A stretch of 9,775 nt of DNA from Candidatus Dojkabacteria bacterium. GTDB taxonomy: Bacteria > Patescibacteriota > Dojkabacteria > GCA-002793355. The stretch covers positions 1 through 9,775 of the forward strand of contig WFZN01000053.1 in the NCBI GenBank assembly GCA_015489555.1, in the 5' to 3' direction. Under the pieces are notes generated by a model. The model had not been told where the DNA came from. It worked only from the letters and a program-made list of their open reading frames with translations, and searched no databases. Position 1 is the stretch's first letter. Each line of letters begins with the position of its first letter. Position numbers and translations under genes: made by a program. Positions 1 through 5,672 of this stretch are shown in pieces.

Positions 1-592
1 ATAATACATAGGCTTTTAAGTAAGCTTCAACATTAAAGTTTTCTAAAATATGCCAAAAATCGCTACCTATTAACTGTATTGCTCCACTAGTTCTTAAATA
101 AACAGTAATACCTGTTTTGTCTACAACTCCCCCTTTTGATTTTATTCTTTTTTCTAACCATTTGCTAATATATTTTGTATTTGCATTAACCGGTGCTGTA
201 AATATGGTTTTATATATCCCTGCTGGTTGTAACAGTAATGTAACAAATGTTCCTAATGAATGCGCAATAATATTTATGCGTTTTTTAGCCCACTTATTTT
301 TAACATAAACTAGTACACTTTGTAGGTCATTAACTGCTTTATGGAATGTAAACTTATAATCCTTCCCACCGCTTTCACCATAGCCAGAAAAATCAAAACG
401 AATATTTAAAAAATTCTTATCAAAATGTTTAGACAAGTCCAAGAAGCTGGCAAAGCCTTCATTTTTATCTGTTCCAAAACCATGCACATATACATTTACT
501 GCTTTAGCTTTAGGGTTACCAGTAATTATTGCGTCTAACTGCTCACCAAAAATGTTTGTAATTTTTAATTTCTTGACAAAACCACCGCACAC
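1..592 (-). CDS. Alpha/beta hydrolase, serine hydrolase superfamily (3' end beyond window)
   Basis: This is a cytosolic-type alpha/beta hydrolase without a signal peptide; its substrate cannot be predicted. 197 codons are present and the C-terminus is cut by the left edge. Seen: a beta-strand N-terminus (KKLKITNIFGEQLDAI); the oxyanion-type HGFG at residues 37-40; a strand and turn RFDFSGYGES at about 65-74; and the nucleophile elbow AHSLG at 110-114, with Ser112 as presumed nucleophile and Ala in place of the first Gly of GxSxG. The catalytic Asp and His should lie in the missing part. The GTG at 592 is the preferred start: the frame is closed by TAA at 599-601, the protein begins as family members usually do, and a TATAAT ends 5 nt upstream, the geometry of other leading genes here. 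An ATG two bases upstream is out of frame and stops after nine codons. It lies 73 nt downstream of the helical-protein gene but has its own promoter. The closest known groups are S33/dienelactone-hydrolase-like esterases or peptidases. Confidence 0.85.
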   Translation of the reverse strand, partial: MCGGFVKKLKITNIFGEQLDAIITGNPKAKAVNVYVHGFGTDKNEGFASFLDLSKHFDKNFLNIRFDFSGYGESGGKDYKFTFHKAVNDLQSVLVYVKNKWAKKRINIIAHSLGTFVTLLLQPAGIYKTIFTAPVNANTKYISKWLEKRIKSKGGVVDKTGITVYLRTSGAIQLIGSDFWHILENFNVEAYLKAYVL

Positions 593-597
593 ATGAA

Positions 598-603
598 ATT
601 ATA
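598..603 (-). promoter_or_regulatory. -10 element (TATAAT) of the hydrolase gene
   Basis: A perfect TATAAT on the minus strand is followed by 5 nt and then the GTG start at 592. No Shine-Dalgarno sequence is present. A TTGACT lies about 20 bp upstream, longer than the optimal spacer, so the -35 is uncertain. The spacing predicts transcription starting at or next to the start codon, that is, a leaderless mRNA. Confidence 0.55.
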
Positions 604-665
604 CTGCGAAATTAAGCCAATATAGTCAAACCATAAGAACTCGGTCAATGCTGCTTCTAGTGTTG

Positions 666-1328
666 TTAAAGCTGCGAAAACAATACAGAAAGTTTCTCTC
701 TAAGCTTTTGAACCCGCTCTGCGACCCTCCGGGGATCAGACTGATAAGCTGCTAAATCATTTTTCACTCTTTCTATTTCTTCTTGGAGTCTTTCTTCTAA
801 CCCATATCTCGCAACCCTTGCCGTACCTCTCCGTATCTCCTCCATTAGGCTAAGAACCTTGTATACCCCCGTTACCCCCCTTCTACCTGACTTCAATGCC
901 GTTTCATATTCTCTTAAAATAGACTCTAATTCATTCCAAGTCTCTTCCACAGCCCGAAAGGCTCGGGCAACCCGATCTCCATAGGACCCTGGTGGCCTTC
1001 TAGAACTATCTAAATGATCCATAACCCTATGTGCGCTTCTAAAAAAAGGTCCCATAAGTGTATCCAGATCGTTTATAACCCACAAGTACCACTCTTCATC
1101 GCCCTTAAGTTTCTCGCCAAGTCTTGTTACAATCCCATCTATTCCGTCTGGGGTTGCGTCATTTATTTGAATACCCTCTAATTCTTTAATTAAACTGTTG
1201 ACTACTTTGCTACCCTCAGAGGGAAATTCACTTAACCTCCCCTCCAGTAAAACATTCAAACCGGCCAATGCTGCACCCACTGCCGTTTTGAAACTCCCCC
1301 GTCCGGGGATCTCCCCCCCCGGGAACAA
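666..1328 (-). CDS. Helical/coiled-coil protein of unknown function in the pilin operon
   Basis: I do not recognise a family for this 220-residue protein. It is soluble in appearance, with no signal peptide or long hydrophobic stretch. After a Gly/Pro-rich start (residues 1-11) it looks almost wholly alpha-helical. From about residue 120 onward, charged heptad-like stretches (REYETALKSGRRG, RYGLEERLQEEIERVKND, RRVAERVQKLREKL) suggest coiled coil or a helical bundle. The chosen start is TTG at 1328, because AGGGAG at 1334-1339 lies 5 nt upstream and an in-frame TGA at 1344-1346 blocks longer forms. The gene follows the pilin stop by 22 nt, so the two are probably co-transcribed. Its composition (R, E, G and P rich, more GC) differs from the K/N/I-rich neighbours. 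A run of eight G lies just inside the start; see the separate entry. A structural, chaperone or adaptor role next to the pilin is only a guess. Confidence 0.75.
   Translation of the reverse strand: MFPGGEIPGRGSFKTAVGAALAGLNVLLEGRLSEFPSEGSKVVNSLIKELEGIQINDATPDGIDGIVTRLGEKLKGDEEWYLWVINDLDTLMGPFFRSAHRVMDHLDSSRRPPGSYGDRVARAFRAVEETWNELESILREYETALKSGRRGVTGVYKVLSLMEEIRRGTARVARYGLEERLQEEIERVKNDLAAYQSDPRRVAERVQKLREKLSVLFSQL
1313..1320. repeat. Homopolymer tract, C8 on plus strand (G8 in the gene)
   Basis: Eight identical bases lie at codons 3-6 of the 220-residue gene, between TTGTTCCC and AGATCC on the coding strand. With eight G, the TTG at 1328 is in frame. With seven G, the ATG at 1345-1347, which lies 3 nt after the pilin stop codon, would be in frame instead. 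Such a tract can slip during replication, or can be a consensus or assembly error. Confidence 0.6.
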
Positions 1329-1333
1329 ACGTT

Positions 1334-1339
1334 CTCCCT
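1334..1339 (-). promoter_or_regulatory. Shine-Dalgarno AGGGAG for the 220-residue gene
   Basis: AGGGAG on the minus strand is separated by 5 nt (AACGT) from the TTG start at 1328. It is the clearest ribosome binding site in the window and sits at an operon-internal gene, whereas the first genes of units appear leaderless. It is the main reason for accepting a TTG start. Confidence 0.55.
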
Positions 1340-1350
1340 GCTCTCATCAC

Positions 1351-1683
1351 CTAAAAATTAACAAACTTAAAAGCTTGATCAAGTGGTACTCCAGTTAAGA
1401 ACTTAAAGAGTACTGCAACCACAACGTATGCGGCAACGGCAACTGCAATACCTATTAGGGCATATAAAATACCCTTTTTAGCTTCGTCTACCTTATCTTG
1501 CTTACCACCAGATATAGCAAATTTAAAACCGTTCCAAATAAGCATAAAAACCGATACTACTACAACTGCTAATATAGCTACATTTAAAGAAAATCTTATA
1601 ATAACTACGGGGTCACTCATTTTTAAAGTAAAACTTGGGCCCCAGTTACTGGTAGCTGTTTTTAATAACGTATTTTTTAACAT
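1351..1683 (-). CDS. VirB2/TrbC-like type IV secretion pilin, two transmembrane helices
   Basis: This is a small integral membrane protein of 110 residues, of the type annotated as 'T4SS pilin' or TrbC/VirB2 in CPR genomes. Such subunits are inserted in the inner membrane and polymerise into a conjugative or secretion pilus. Seen: TM1 at about residues 27-55 (VVIIRFSLNVAILAV and onward, ending WNGFKFA); a short polar loop with SGGKQDKVDEAKKG at 58-71; and TM2 at about 72-96 (ILYALIGIAVAVAAYVVVAVL). The SGG loop, the Lys/Ala-rich linker and the ALIG motif opening the second helix are typical of the group. There is no obvious signal peptidase site; Met22 (MSDPVV) is a possible alternative start and no Shine-Dalgarno decides between them. 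It lies 35 nt downstream of tRNA-Lys, so transcription may come from the tRNA promoter or from the AT-rich gap (TATAAA-like repeats). It is followed by the helical-protein gene. The family call is firm; the exact apparatus is not known. Confidence 0.8.
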   Translation of the reverse strand: MLKNTLLKTATSNWGPSFTLKMSDPVVIIRFSLNVAILAVVVVSVFMLIWNGFKFAISGGKQDKVDEAKKGILYALIGIAVAVAAYVVVAVLFKFLTGVPLDQAFKFVNF

Positions 1684-1718
1684 GGTTTTGCCGTTTATAT
1701 TTTATATTTTACATTCTA

Positions 1719-1791
1719 TGGGCCGTGAGGGACTCGAACCCCCAACCTCCGGGTTAAAAGCCCGTTGCTCTACCAGTTGAGCTAACGGCCC
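1719..1791 (-). tRNA. tRNA-Lys (anticodon TTT)
   Basis: The 73-nt cloverleaf folds fully. The acceptor GGGCCGT pairs with ACGGCCC and the discriminator is A. The D arm is GCTC-AACTGGTA-GAGC, and the anticodon loop CTTTTAA carries TTT (Lys). The variable loop is 5 nt, and the T arm is GGGGG-TTCGAGT-CCCTC with one G-U pair. The anticodon stem ACGGG/CCCGG has an A27-G43 mismatch at its top, a small oddity. CCA is not encoded. It lies between the secretion ATPase gene and the pilin gene, all on the same strand. Confidence 0.96.
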
Positions 1792-1804
1792 AAATGTCAA
1801 AGAG

Positions 1805-1810
1805 ATTATA
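1805..1810 (-). promoter_or_regulatory. Extended -10 promoter (TGTTATAAT) of tRNA-Lys
   Basis: TATAAT on the minus strand is preceded by TGT, an extended -10. It lies 13 nt before the first base of the tRNA, giving a predicted 5' leader of about 6 nt. No convincing -35 is seen at 16-18 bp. It may also serve the pilin gene downstream. Confidence 0.55.
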
Positions 1811-1907
1811 ACACACAAACAATCCTATACTTGTTTGACCTGATACATTTATATACTACATACCAGTAGATACAACAAAGATACAAGAACCTATCGCTGC
1901 TAGATCT

Positions 1908-4412
1908 CTAAAATCTTAACGGCGGTTTCGGGTCAGGTGCTGGGGGTAAATTGGAACCCTGCATATTCTTTGCACGCTGGTCAATCTCTTTTAACACTTC
2001 ATCTATAGGACGAGCATATTTTTGACGCGTCATTTTTATAATGTACTCACGCACGCCTTTATATTTAGGGTAACGCTTGTCAATCTCATAATACGTACTC
2101 ATGGAAAATGGCTTTGCAACCCTACCATTTATAAGCATCTTTATATAACAGGTTATATTGGGGATATTTACAAGGTCGTCTTTGCTAAATATTGGAGCAA
2201 ATTCTTTTTCAAGATACTCTGCATCAGCAGCCCCCACCCTAAAAGAAGCAAGATTCCCAACATTCCCAAATATCGCGTCGCGAATTTTATCTTGCATCTG
2301 ACTTATATACTGATTGGCAACAACCAAAGATAATCTGTACTTTCGTGCCTCTGAAAGAATCTTTGCAAAATCTTCAGTTGCAAAGTTTTGAAACTCATCT
2401 ACATATAAAATAAAATCACGCCGCTTTTCTTCTGGAATATCTTCACGACTTAAAGCCGCCCGCAATATGGCAGGTACCAATAACAATCCTAAGAACTGGG
2501 CATTTTCAACTCCTATCAACCCCTGAGACAAATTAACTAGTAAAATCTTACCTTCATCCATAACACGCCTAATGTCAAAAGCTGACCTACTCTGCCCTAT
2601 AACGGAACGCATAAAAATATTGGTAACAAACCTATCAAATTTAGAGGTAACCCACCCTAGTATTTCAGACTTATGAAACCTATCTGTTTTTGCAAGCTCA
2701 CTCTTATAGTAGTTTATTACTTCAGGATCTTTTATTTTAGGCAAAAAACTGCGCGCAAAATTTTCATCATGAATCGCACGTAGCACCTCTACCAAAGTAG
2801 AATTAGGATCAACCATAACCGTTAACATTGCCATACGTACAGCACGCTCAAATCTGGGCCCTACTATACCTTGGTCGTGCGGGTCAAACATCTTTTTCAT
2901 TAGCGTTAAAAAGCCGTTTATTATGTCGTGTTTTTCATGTTCATTACGATGATTTAAAATATTAAAACCTATTGGATATTTCTTATCTGCGGCGTTAAAA
3001 TAGATGATATCATTTACCCTTTTGGGCGGAATGCGATCAAGAAGAAGCTCTATCAAACTACCGTGAGGATCCATTACCGCAAGCCCATGCCCTTTATATA
3101 TGTCCTGCATAATCATATTTGCTAAAAAACGCGACTTTCCGGTTCCTGTTTGCCCAATTATGTACATGTGCCTACGTCTGTCTTTTATGCTGGCAAAATA
3201 TACCGGGCGTTTTTGTCCACGATATATAGCGGTACCAAGCCACATAACCCCACTACTTGGTAGGTCGTGGGGCGGCGGCGAAGTCTTCGCCGCCGCCCAC
3301 GCAATTCCTGGAATATCTACCAACTTATTGGGATAGTGATAAACCGTGGCAAGCTCCTCTGCGTTAAGTAACATACCTTTTTCAAATGGCACTCTCCTAT
3401 ATACAAAATCTTCAACAAAACTCTTAAATTCCTTACCTTCTATTTTGCGGAACTTAAAACCCTGTAACCCGGGGTTAGTAAACTGTGCAAACGCACCTGC
3501 AATTGCTTGTAACCTTCCTTCTGCTGAATGCTTATCAAGGGCAGATGCCATAGCCCGTATATAAACCTCTAACCCCACCTTAGATGCCTTACGTTTAAGA
3601 TACTCCATTTGGGTGTCAGAATACTTAAACTTTACTGACTTTTGTTTCTCAGGATCAGGCCTATCAAGTTTCTTCTTCTCTTCAGTCTCTACACTCTTTA
3701 AAATACTCTTTGCCCAATCCTGCGAGGAGGGTACCACCAACACCTGTAAAGTGGCACCCTCCCCATACGCCATATTAGCAAACGCACCCGCCACTGTTGA
3801 TAACGGATCATACTCCTTCTCCCACTCCTTGTAAGTTTTTATAGGATACAATTGTTTATTGTTTTGCAATAAAAATTCACCAGCAACAACGTGTGATTTT
3901 GGCAGAATGTAAACAGGCTCTTTAACCTCAAATACCTCTGCATCAGGGTAAGCACCTAGAATCTGCTTTTCTATAAACGCGGCATATTTTTTAGGAGTAT
4001 AAACATAAAACCCAATATAATCTTTGTATCCTATGATTTCAAAACTAATCGGTTCTTTTGCTTTTACCCACTTCTCTAAAAACGATGGTTTTTTATAAAG
4101 CGAAGTAATGGCGCTAAACACCTGCTCCATTGCCCTTGGAGGAATCTCATTTTTAAAAGGTACCCTAACGATCATAAAAGAGTACTCCTTCATTGTTTTT
4201 TTCTTTTCATCCTCTCGCCATTGTTTTAATAAAAGATACCCCCATGCTGCCATTAACCCCATAAAAAGGGTTATTACAGAAATAACTGACACAATGTAAC
4301 TTGAATCCACAGCATTTCCTGATTGCGCATATACACCTGGAATAAACCACATATTAAAGTATACATTATGTAGACAAAGCATGCAGTCACGGATATGACA
4401 AAAATGCATCAA
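1908..4412 (-). CDS. TraG/VirD4-like type IV secretion ATPase (coupling-protein family), membrane anchored
   Basis: This is an 834-residue ATPase of the VirD4/TraG/HerA-type P-loop superfamily, expected to form a hexameric motor that feeds DNA or protein into a type IV secretion channel. Seen in order: a short hydrophobic leader ending VYAQSG (about 21-32); one transmembrane helix at about 38-62; an N-terminal alpha/beta region at about 75-400 typical of CPR members (EYSFMIVRVPFK, SFEIIGYKDYIGFYVYTP, ILGAYPDAEVFEV); DRRRHMYIIG, then Walker A GQTGTGKS at 420-427; MDPHGS at 448-452; Walker B FILYVDEFQNF with Asp672-Glu673; a VVANQYISQM sensor-like segment at 697-706; and a Pro-rich basic tail. 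The start is uncertain: TTG at 4412, ATG at 4409 (weak GGGGGA upstream) or ATG at 4352 (Met21). The first 20 residues (several Cys and His) look unlike a natural N-terminus. The stop of the 122-residue gene is 11 nt upstream, so the two form an operon. A GC-rich palindrome lies in codons about 370-382. Confidence 0.88.
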   Translation of the reverse strand: MMHFCHIRDCMLCLHNVYFNMWFIPGVYAQSGNAVDSSYIVSVISVITLFMGLMAAWGYLLLKQWREDEKKKTMKEYSFMIVRVPFKNEIPPRAMEQVFSAITSLYKKPSFLEKWVKAKEPISFEIIGYKDYIGFYVYTPKKYAAFIEKQILGAYPDAEVFEVKEPVYILPKSHVVAGEFLLQNNKQLYPIKTYKEWEKEYDPLSTVAGAFANMAYGEGATLQVLVVPSSQDWAKSILKSVETEEKKKLDRPDPEKQKSVKFKYSDTQMEYLKRKASKVGLEVYIRAMASALDKHSAEGRLQAIAGAFAQFTNPGLQGFKFRKIEGKEFKSFVEDFVYRRVPFEKGMLLNAEELATVYHYPNKLVDIPGIAWAAAKTSPPPHDLPSSGVMWLGTAIYRGQKRPVYFASIKDRRRHMYIIGQTGTGKSRFLANMIMQDIYKGHGLAVMDPHGSLIELLLDRIPPKRVNDIIYFNAADKKYPIGFNILNHRNEHEKHDIINGFLTLMKKMFDPHDQGIVGPRFERAVRMAMLTVMVDPNSTLVEVLRAIHDENFARSFLPKIKDPEVINYYKSELAKTDRFHKSEILGWVTSKFDRFVTNIFMRSVIGQSRSAFDIRRVMDEGKILLVNLSQGLIGVENAQFLGLLLVPAILRAALSREDIPEEKRRDFILYVDEFQNFATEDFAKILSEARKYRLSLVVANQYISQMQDKIRDAIFGNVGNLASFRVGAADAEYLEKEFAPIFSKDDLVNIPNITCYIKMLINGRVAKPFSMSTYYEIDKRYPKYKGVREYIIKMTRQKYARPIDEVLKEIDQRAKNMQGSNLPPAPDPKPPLRF
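3266..3301. repeat. GC-rich palindrome inside the ATPase coding sequence
   Basis: Positions 3270-3283 pair perfectly with 3285-3298 (14 bp around a single central base). The stem extends by 3 bp (3266-3268 with 3299-3301) if G3269 is bulged. The left arm reads CGTGGGGCGGCGGCGAAG. On the coding strand it encodes AWAAAKTSPPPHD with the frame intact. It is far more GC-rich than the surrounding gene, and its mRNA should form a very stable hairpin. Its CGTGGGGCG is shared with the inverted repeat at 5673-5785. Confidence 0.8.
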
Positions 4413-4423
4413 TCCCCCACTAA

Positions 4424-4792
4424 CTAAGCCGGTACTGGCTCTGCTGGAGGTTCGGCATAAACCAAAGTCACACCAGGTCCTACAGCTTCCCTAAGCTTCT
4501 TCCATAAAGCACCCAATATTCGTTTGGCTCCACCCCAGGCTCTACCTATATAAATCCTCAATAATTTTGCTGGAGTAATATCTGGGTTATACCCTGGTCC
4601 TCCTCTAGAAACCGCCATAGCATGAGAAGGCTCCTGACTAAATGGGCTACCGCTAGGTTGCCCAACAAGAGTCCCCTCCTGAGCTTTCGCCCTGGCCTCT
4701 ACAAGAGGAACTCCAGGTGCTTCCAGACGATGTCCAGCTTGTGAACCTTGTTCATACCCTCTATAAACAGGATTCCTAATCTGCTCAGCCAT
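4424..4792 (-). CDS. Small protein with disordered N-terminus and cationic amphipathic helix, first gene of the ATPase operon
   Basis: I do not recognise a family for this 122-residue protein. Residues 1-70 are rich in Gly, Pro, Ser, Gln and charged residues and look disordered. Residues 73-104 (TPAKLLRIYIGRAWGG, then AKRILGALWKKLREAV) would form a Trp-containing, positively charged amphipathic helix, possibly in two parts, that could lie on a membrane or bind a partner. The C-terminus is short and Pro/Glu-rich (AEPPAEPVPA). There is no signal peptide or true transmembrane span. The ATG at 4792 is chosen because an extended -10 ends 8 nt upstream and no Shine-Dalgarno is present. The stop lies 11 nt before the ATPase start, so it is the leading gene of that unit. 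A role as an accessory, regulator or substrate of the secretion ATPase is inferred from position only. Composition is more GC-rich than neighbouring genes. Confidence 0.7.
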   Translation of the reverse strand: MAEQIRNPVYRGYEQGSQAGHRLEAPGVPLVEARAKAQEGTLVGQPSGSPFSQEPSHAMAVSRGGPGYNPDITPAKLLRIYIGRAWGGAKRILGALWKKLREAVGPGVTLVYAEPPAEPVPA

Positions 4793-5097
4793 AGTGATTG
4801 ATTATACCACATCTCCCTACCCTACAACCCTGTAATTATGTGATACTTCCAAATCTCAAGTAACCACAAAACGCTTGGCTTTGCTAGAATTTATGTAGTT
4901 ACATTATACAAAAATATACCTGCAAAAATCCCTTTATAACTCCGGCAAAAGATATGTACAGGGAAATATCAACAAAACTCTTATATATCTCAATCCAGTA
5001 ACGCCCTGAAAAGTGTCCAAACAAAATTGCCGGCCTAACGCCAAAGCCCAAAAACATCCAATTATAACTACAACTCCAGCCAACCTCACCCTTCCCA
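4793..5097. other. Intergenic stretch with one secondary promoter candidate and a short inverted repeat
   Basis: No gene is supported in these 305 bases. Besides the -10 at 4801-4806, a second minus-strand TATAAT occurs at 4903-4908. Directly downstream of it lie the arms of an 8-bp inverted repeat with one G-U pair (4860-4867 and 4895-4902; GTAACTAC/GTGGTTAC on the minus strand, loop of 27 nt). This could be an upstream promoter with an operator or a leader hairpin, but the evidence is thin. No intrinsic terminator for tRNA-Ser is visible. An open frame crossing 4934-5179 is the translation of tRNA-Ser plus flank. Confidence 0.4.
4801..4806 (-). promoter_or_regulatory. Extended -10 promoter (TGGTATAAT) of the 122-residue/ATPase operon
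   Basis: TATAAT on the minus strand is preceded by TGG, giving the TGn extension. It ends 8 nt before the ATG at 4792, so the transcript should have a leader of 0-2 nt. The best -35 candidate is a weak TTGTAG with a 15-bp spacer. Confidence 0.6.
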
Positions 5098-5185
5098 CGG
5101 AGGGGGTGGGATTCGAACCCACGGTACCCGCAAGGGGTACAGCGGTTTTCAAGACCGCCCCGTTCGGCCGCTCCGGCACCCCTCC
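5098..5185 (-). tRNA. tRNA-Ser (anticodon TGA)
   Basis: This is an 88-nt class II tRNA. The acceptor GGAGGGG pairs with CCCCTCC, with the serine-type discriminator G. The anticodon stem GCGGT/ACCGC closes the loop CTTGAAA with TGA. The long variable arm GTACCC-CTTGC-GGGTAC is the serine hallmark, and the T arm is GTGGG-TTCGAAT-CCCAC. CCA is not encoded. It is transcribed away from dgkA; the two 5' ends are 101 bp apart. Confidence 0.96.
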
Positions 5186-5251
5186 ATATTAGTAAGTACT
5201 CTGCTACCTAAAGACAAAACCTACTCTAAAATACTAACTAATCTTACAAAT

Positions 5252-5280
5252 TTTACCACGTTACCAAACAATGTTACAAT
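5252..5280 (+). promoter_or_regulatory. Promoter of dgkA (TTTACC - 17 bp - TACAAT)
   Basis: A -35-like TTTACC at 5252-5257 is followed, after exactly 17 bp, by TACAAT at 5275-5280. TGT directly before the hexamer gives an extended -10. It ends 6 nt before the ATG at 5287, which puts the predicted transcription start on the A of the start codon. No Shine-Dalgarno is present. Confidence 0.65.
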
Positions 5281-5286
5281 TTAGCT

Positions 5287-5652
5287 ATGAAACATATAAA
5301 ACAATTCTTCCTTGCAATACGTAACGCTTTTTTAGGTATATTAACTGCTCCTAAAGGCGAGCTAAACCTAAAAATTATGTGGGTTGTTGGCACAATAGTG
5401 TTTATAATAGCCTTTGTATTGCCTCTTAATAACACCCAAAAAGCAATAATTGTAGGCACTATATTTACAACAATTACTTTGGAAACTCTTAATACAGCCC
5501 TTGAGAAAACCCTAGACCTTTTGCACCCTACTAAGCATCCTCAGGTAAAACTTATTAAAGATATTACAGCTGGAGCTGTACTTACATTTAGTATTGGAGC
5601 TGTTATTATTGGATTTCTTATACTTTTTCCCTATTTCTCAAAAATGTTTTAG
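5287..5652 (+). CDS. dgkA: Prokaryotic diacylglycerol kinase / undecaprenol kinase (DgkA family)
   Basis: This is an integral membrane lipid kinase of 121 residues, the usual family length. The family uses ATP to phosphorylate diacylglycerol (as in E. coli) or undecaprenol (as in Gram-positive bacteria), recycling lipid for phospholipid or cell-wall carrier synthesis. Seen: an N-terminal amphipathic helix with basic residues (KHIKQFFLAIRNAF); GELNLKI at 24-30, matching the conserved Glu-x-Asn motif; three transmembrane helices at about 32-47, 53-70 and 96-115; and the signature ETLNTALEKTLDLL at 66-79, carrying Glu66, Asn69, Glu73 and Asp77 at the family's catalytic and metal-binding positions. 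After it comes VKLIKDITAGAVL at 87-99, with the conserved Lys-Asp and Ala-Gly-Ala-Val. All key residues are present. Substrate cannot be settled from sequence; without evidence of an outer membrane, undecaprenol is as likely as diacylglycerol. The gene has its own leaderless-type promoter. The inverted-repeat element begins 20 nt after its stop. Confidence 0.93.
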   Translation: MKHIKQFFLAIRNAFLGILTAPKGELNLKIMWVVGTIVFIIAFVLPLNNTQKAIIVGTIFTTITLETLNTALEKTLDLLHPTKHPQVKLIKDITAGAVLTFSIGAVIIGFLILFPYFSKMF

Positions 5653-5672
5653 AGGTCTCTCCAAGATGTGTT

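Noticed and set aside
117..308. 63-codon plus-strand frame
   Set aside because: It is antisense to the alpha/beta hydrolase, whose motifs (HGFG, AHSLG) clearly define the coding strand.
1198..1398. 66-codon plus-strand frame
   Set aside because: It runs antisense across the junction of two minus-strand genes and has no promoter or ribosome binding site.
2022..4299. Five plus-strand frames of 63-103 codons
   Set aside because: All are antisense shadows of the secretion ATPase gene, which has intact Walker A and B motifs throughout.
4934..5179. 81-codon minus-strand open frame (PERPNGAVLKTAVPLAG...)
   Set aside because: Its first half is the translation of tRNA-Ser, a well-known spurious protein. 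The rest has no domain, no start signal and no support.
5274..5459. 61-codon minus-strand frame
   Set aside because: It is antisense to dgkA, which carries all family motifs and its own promoter.
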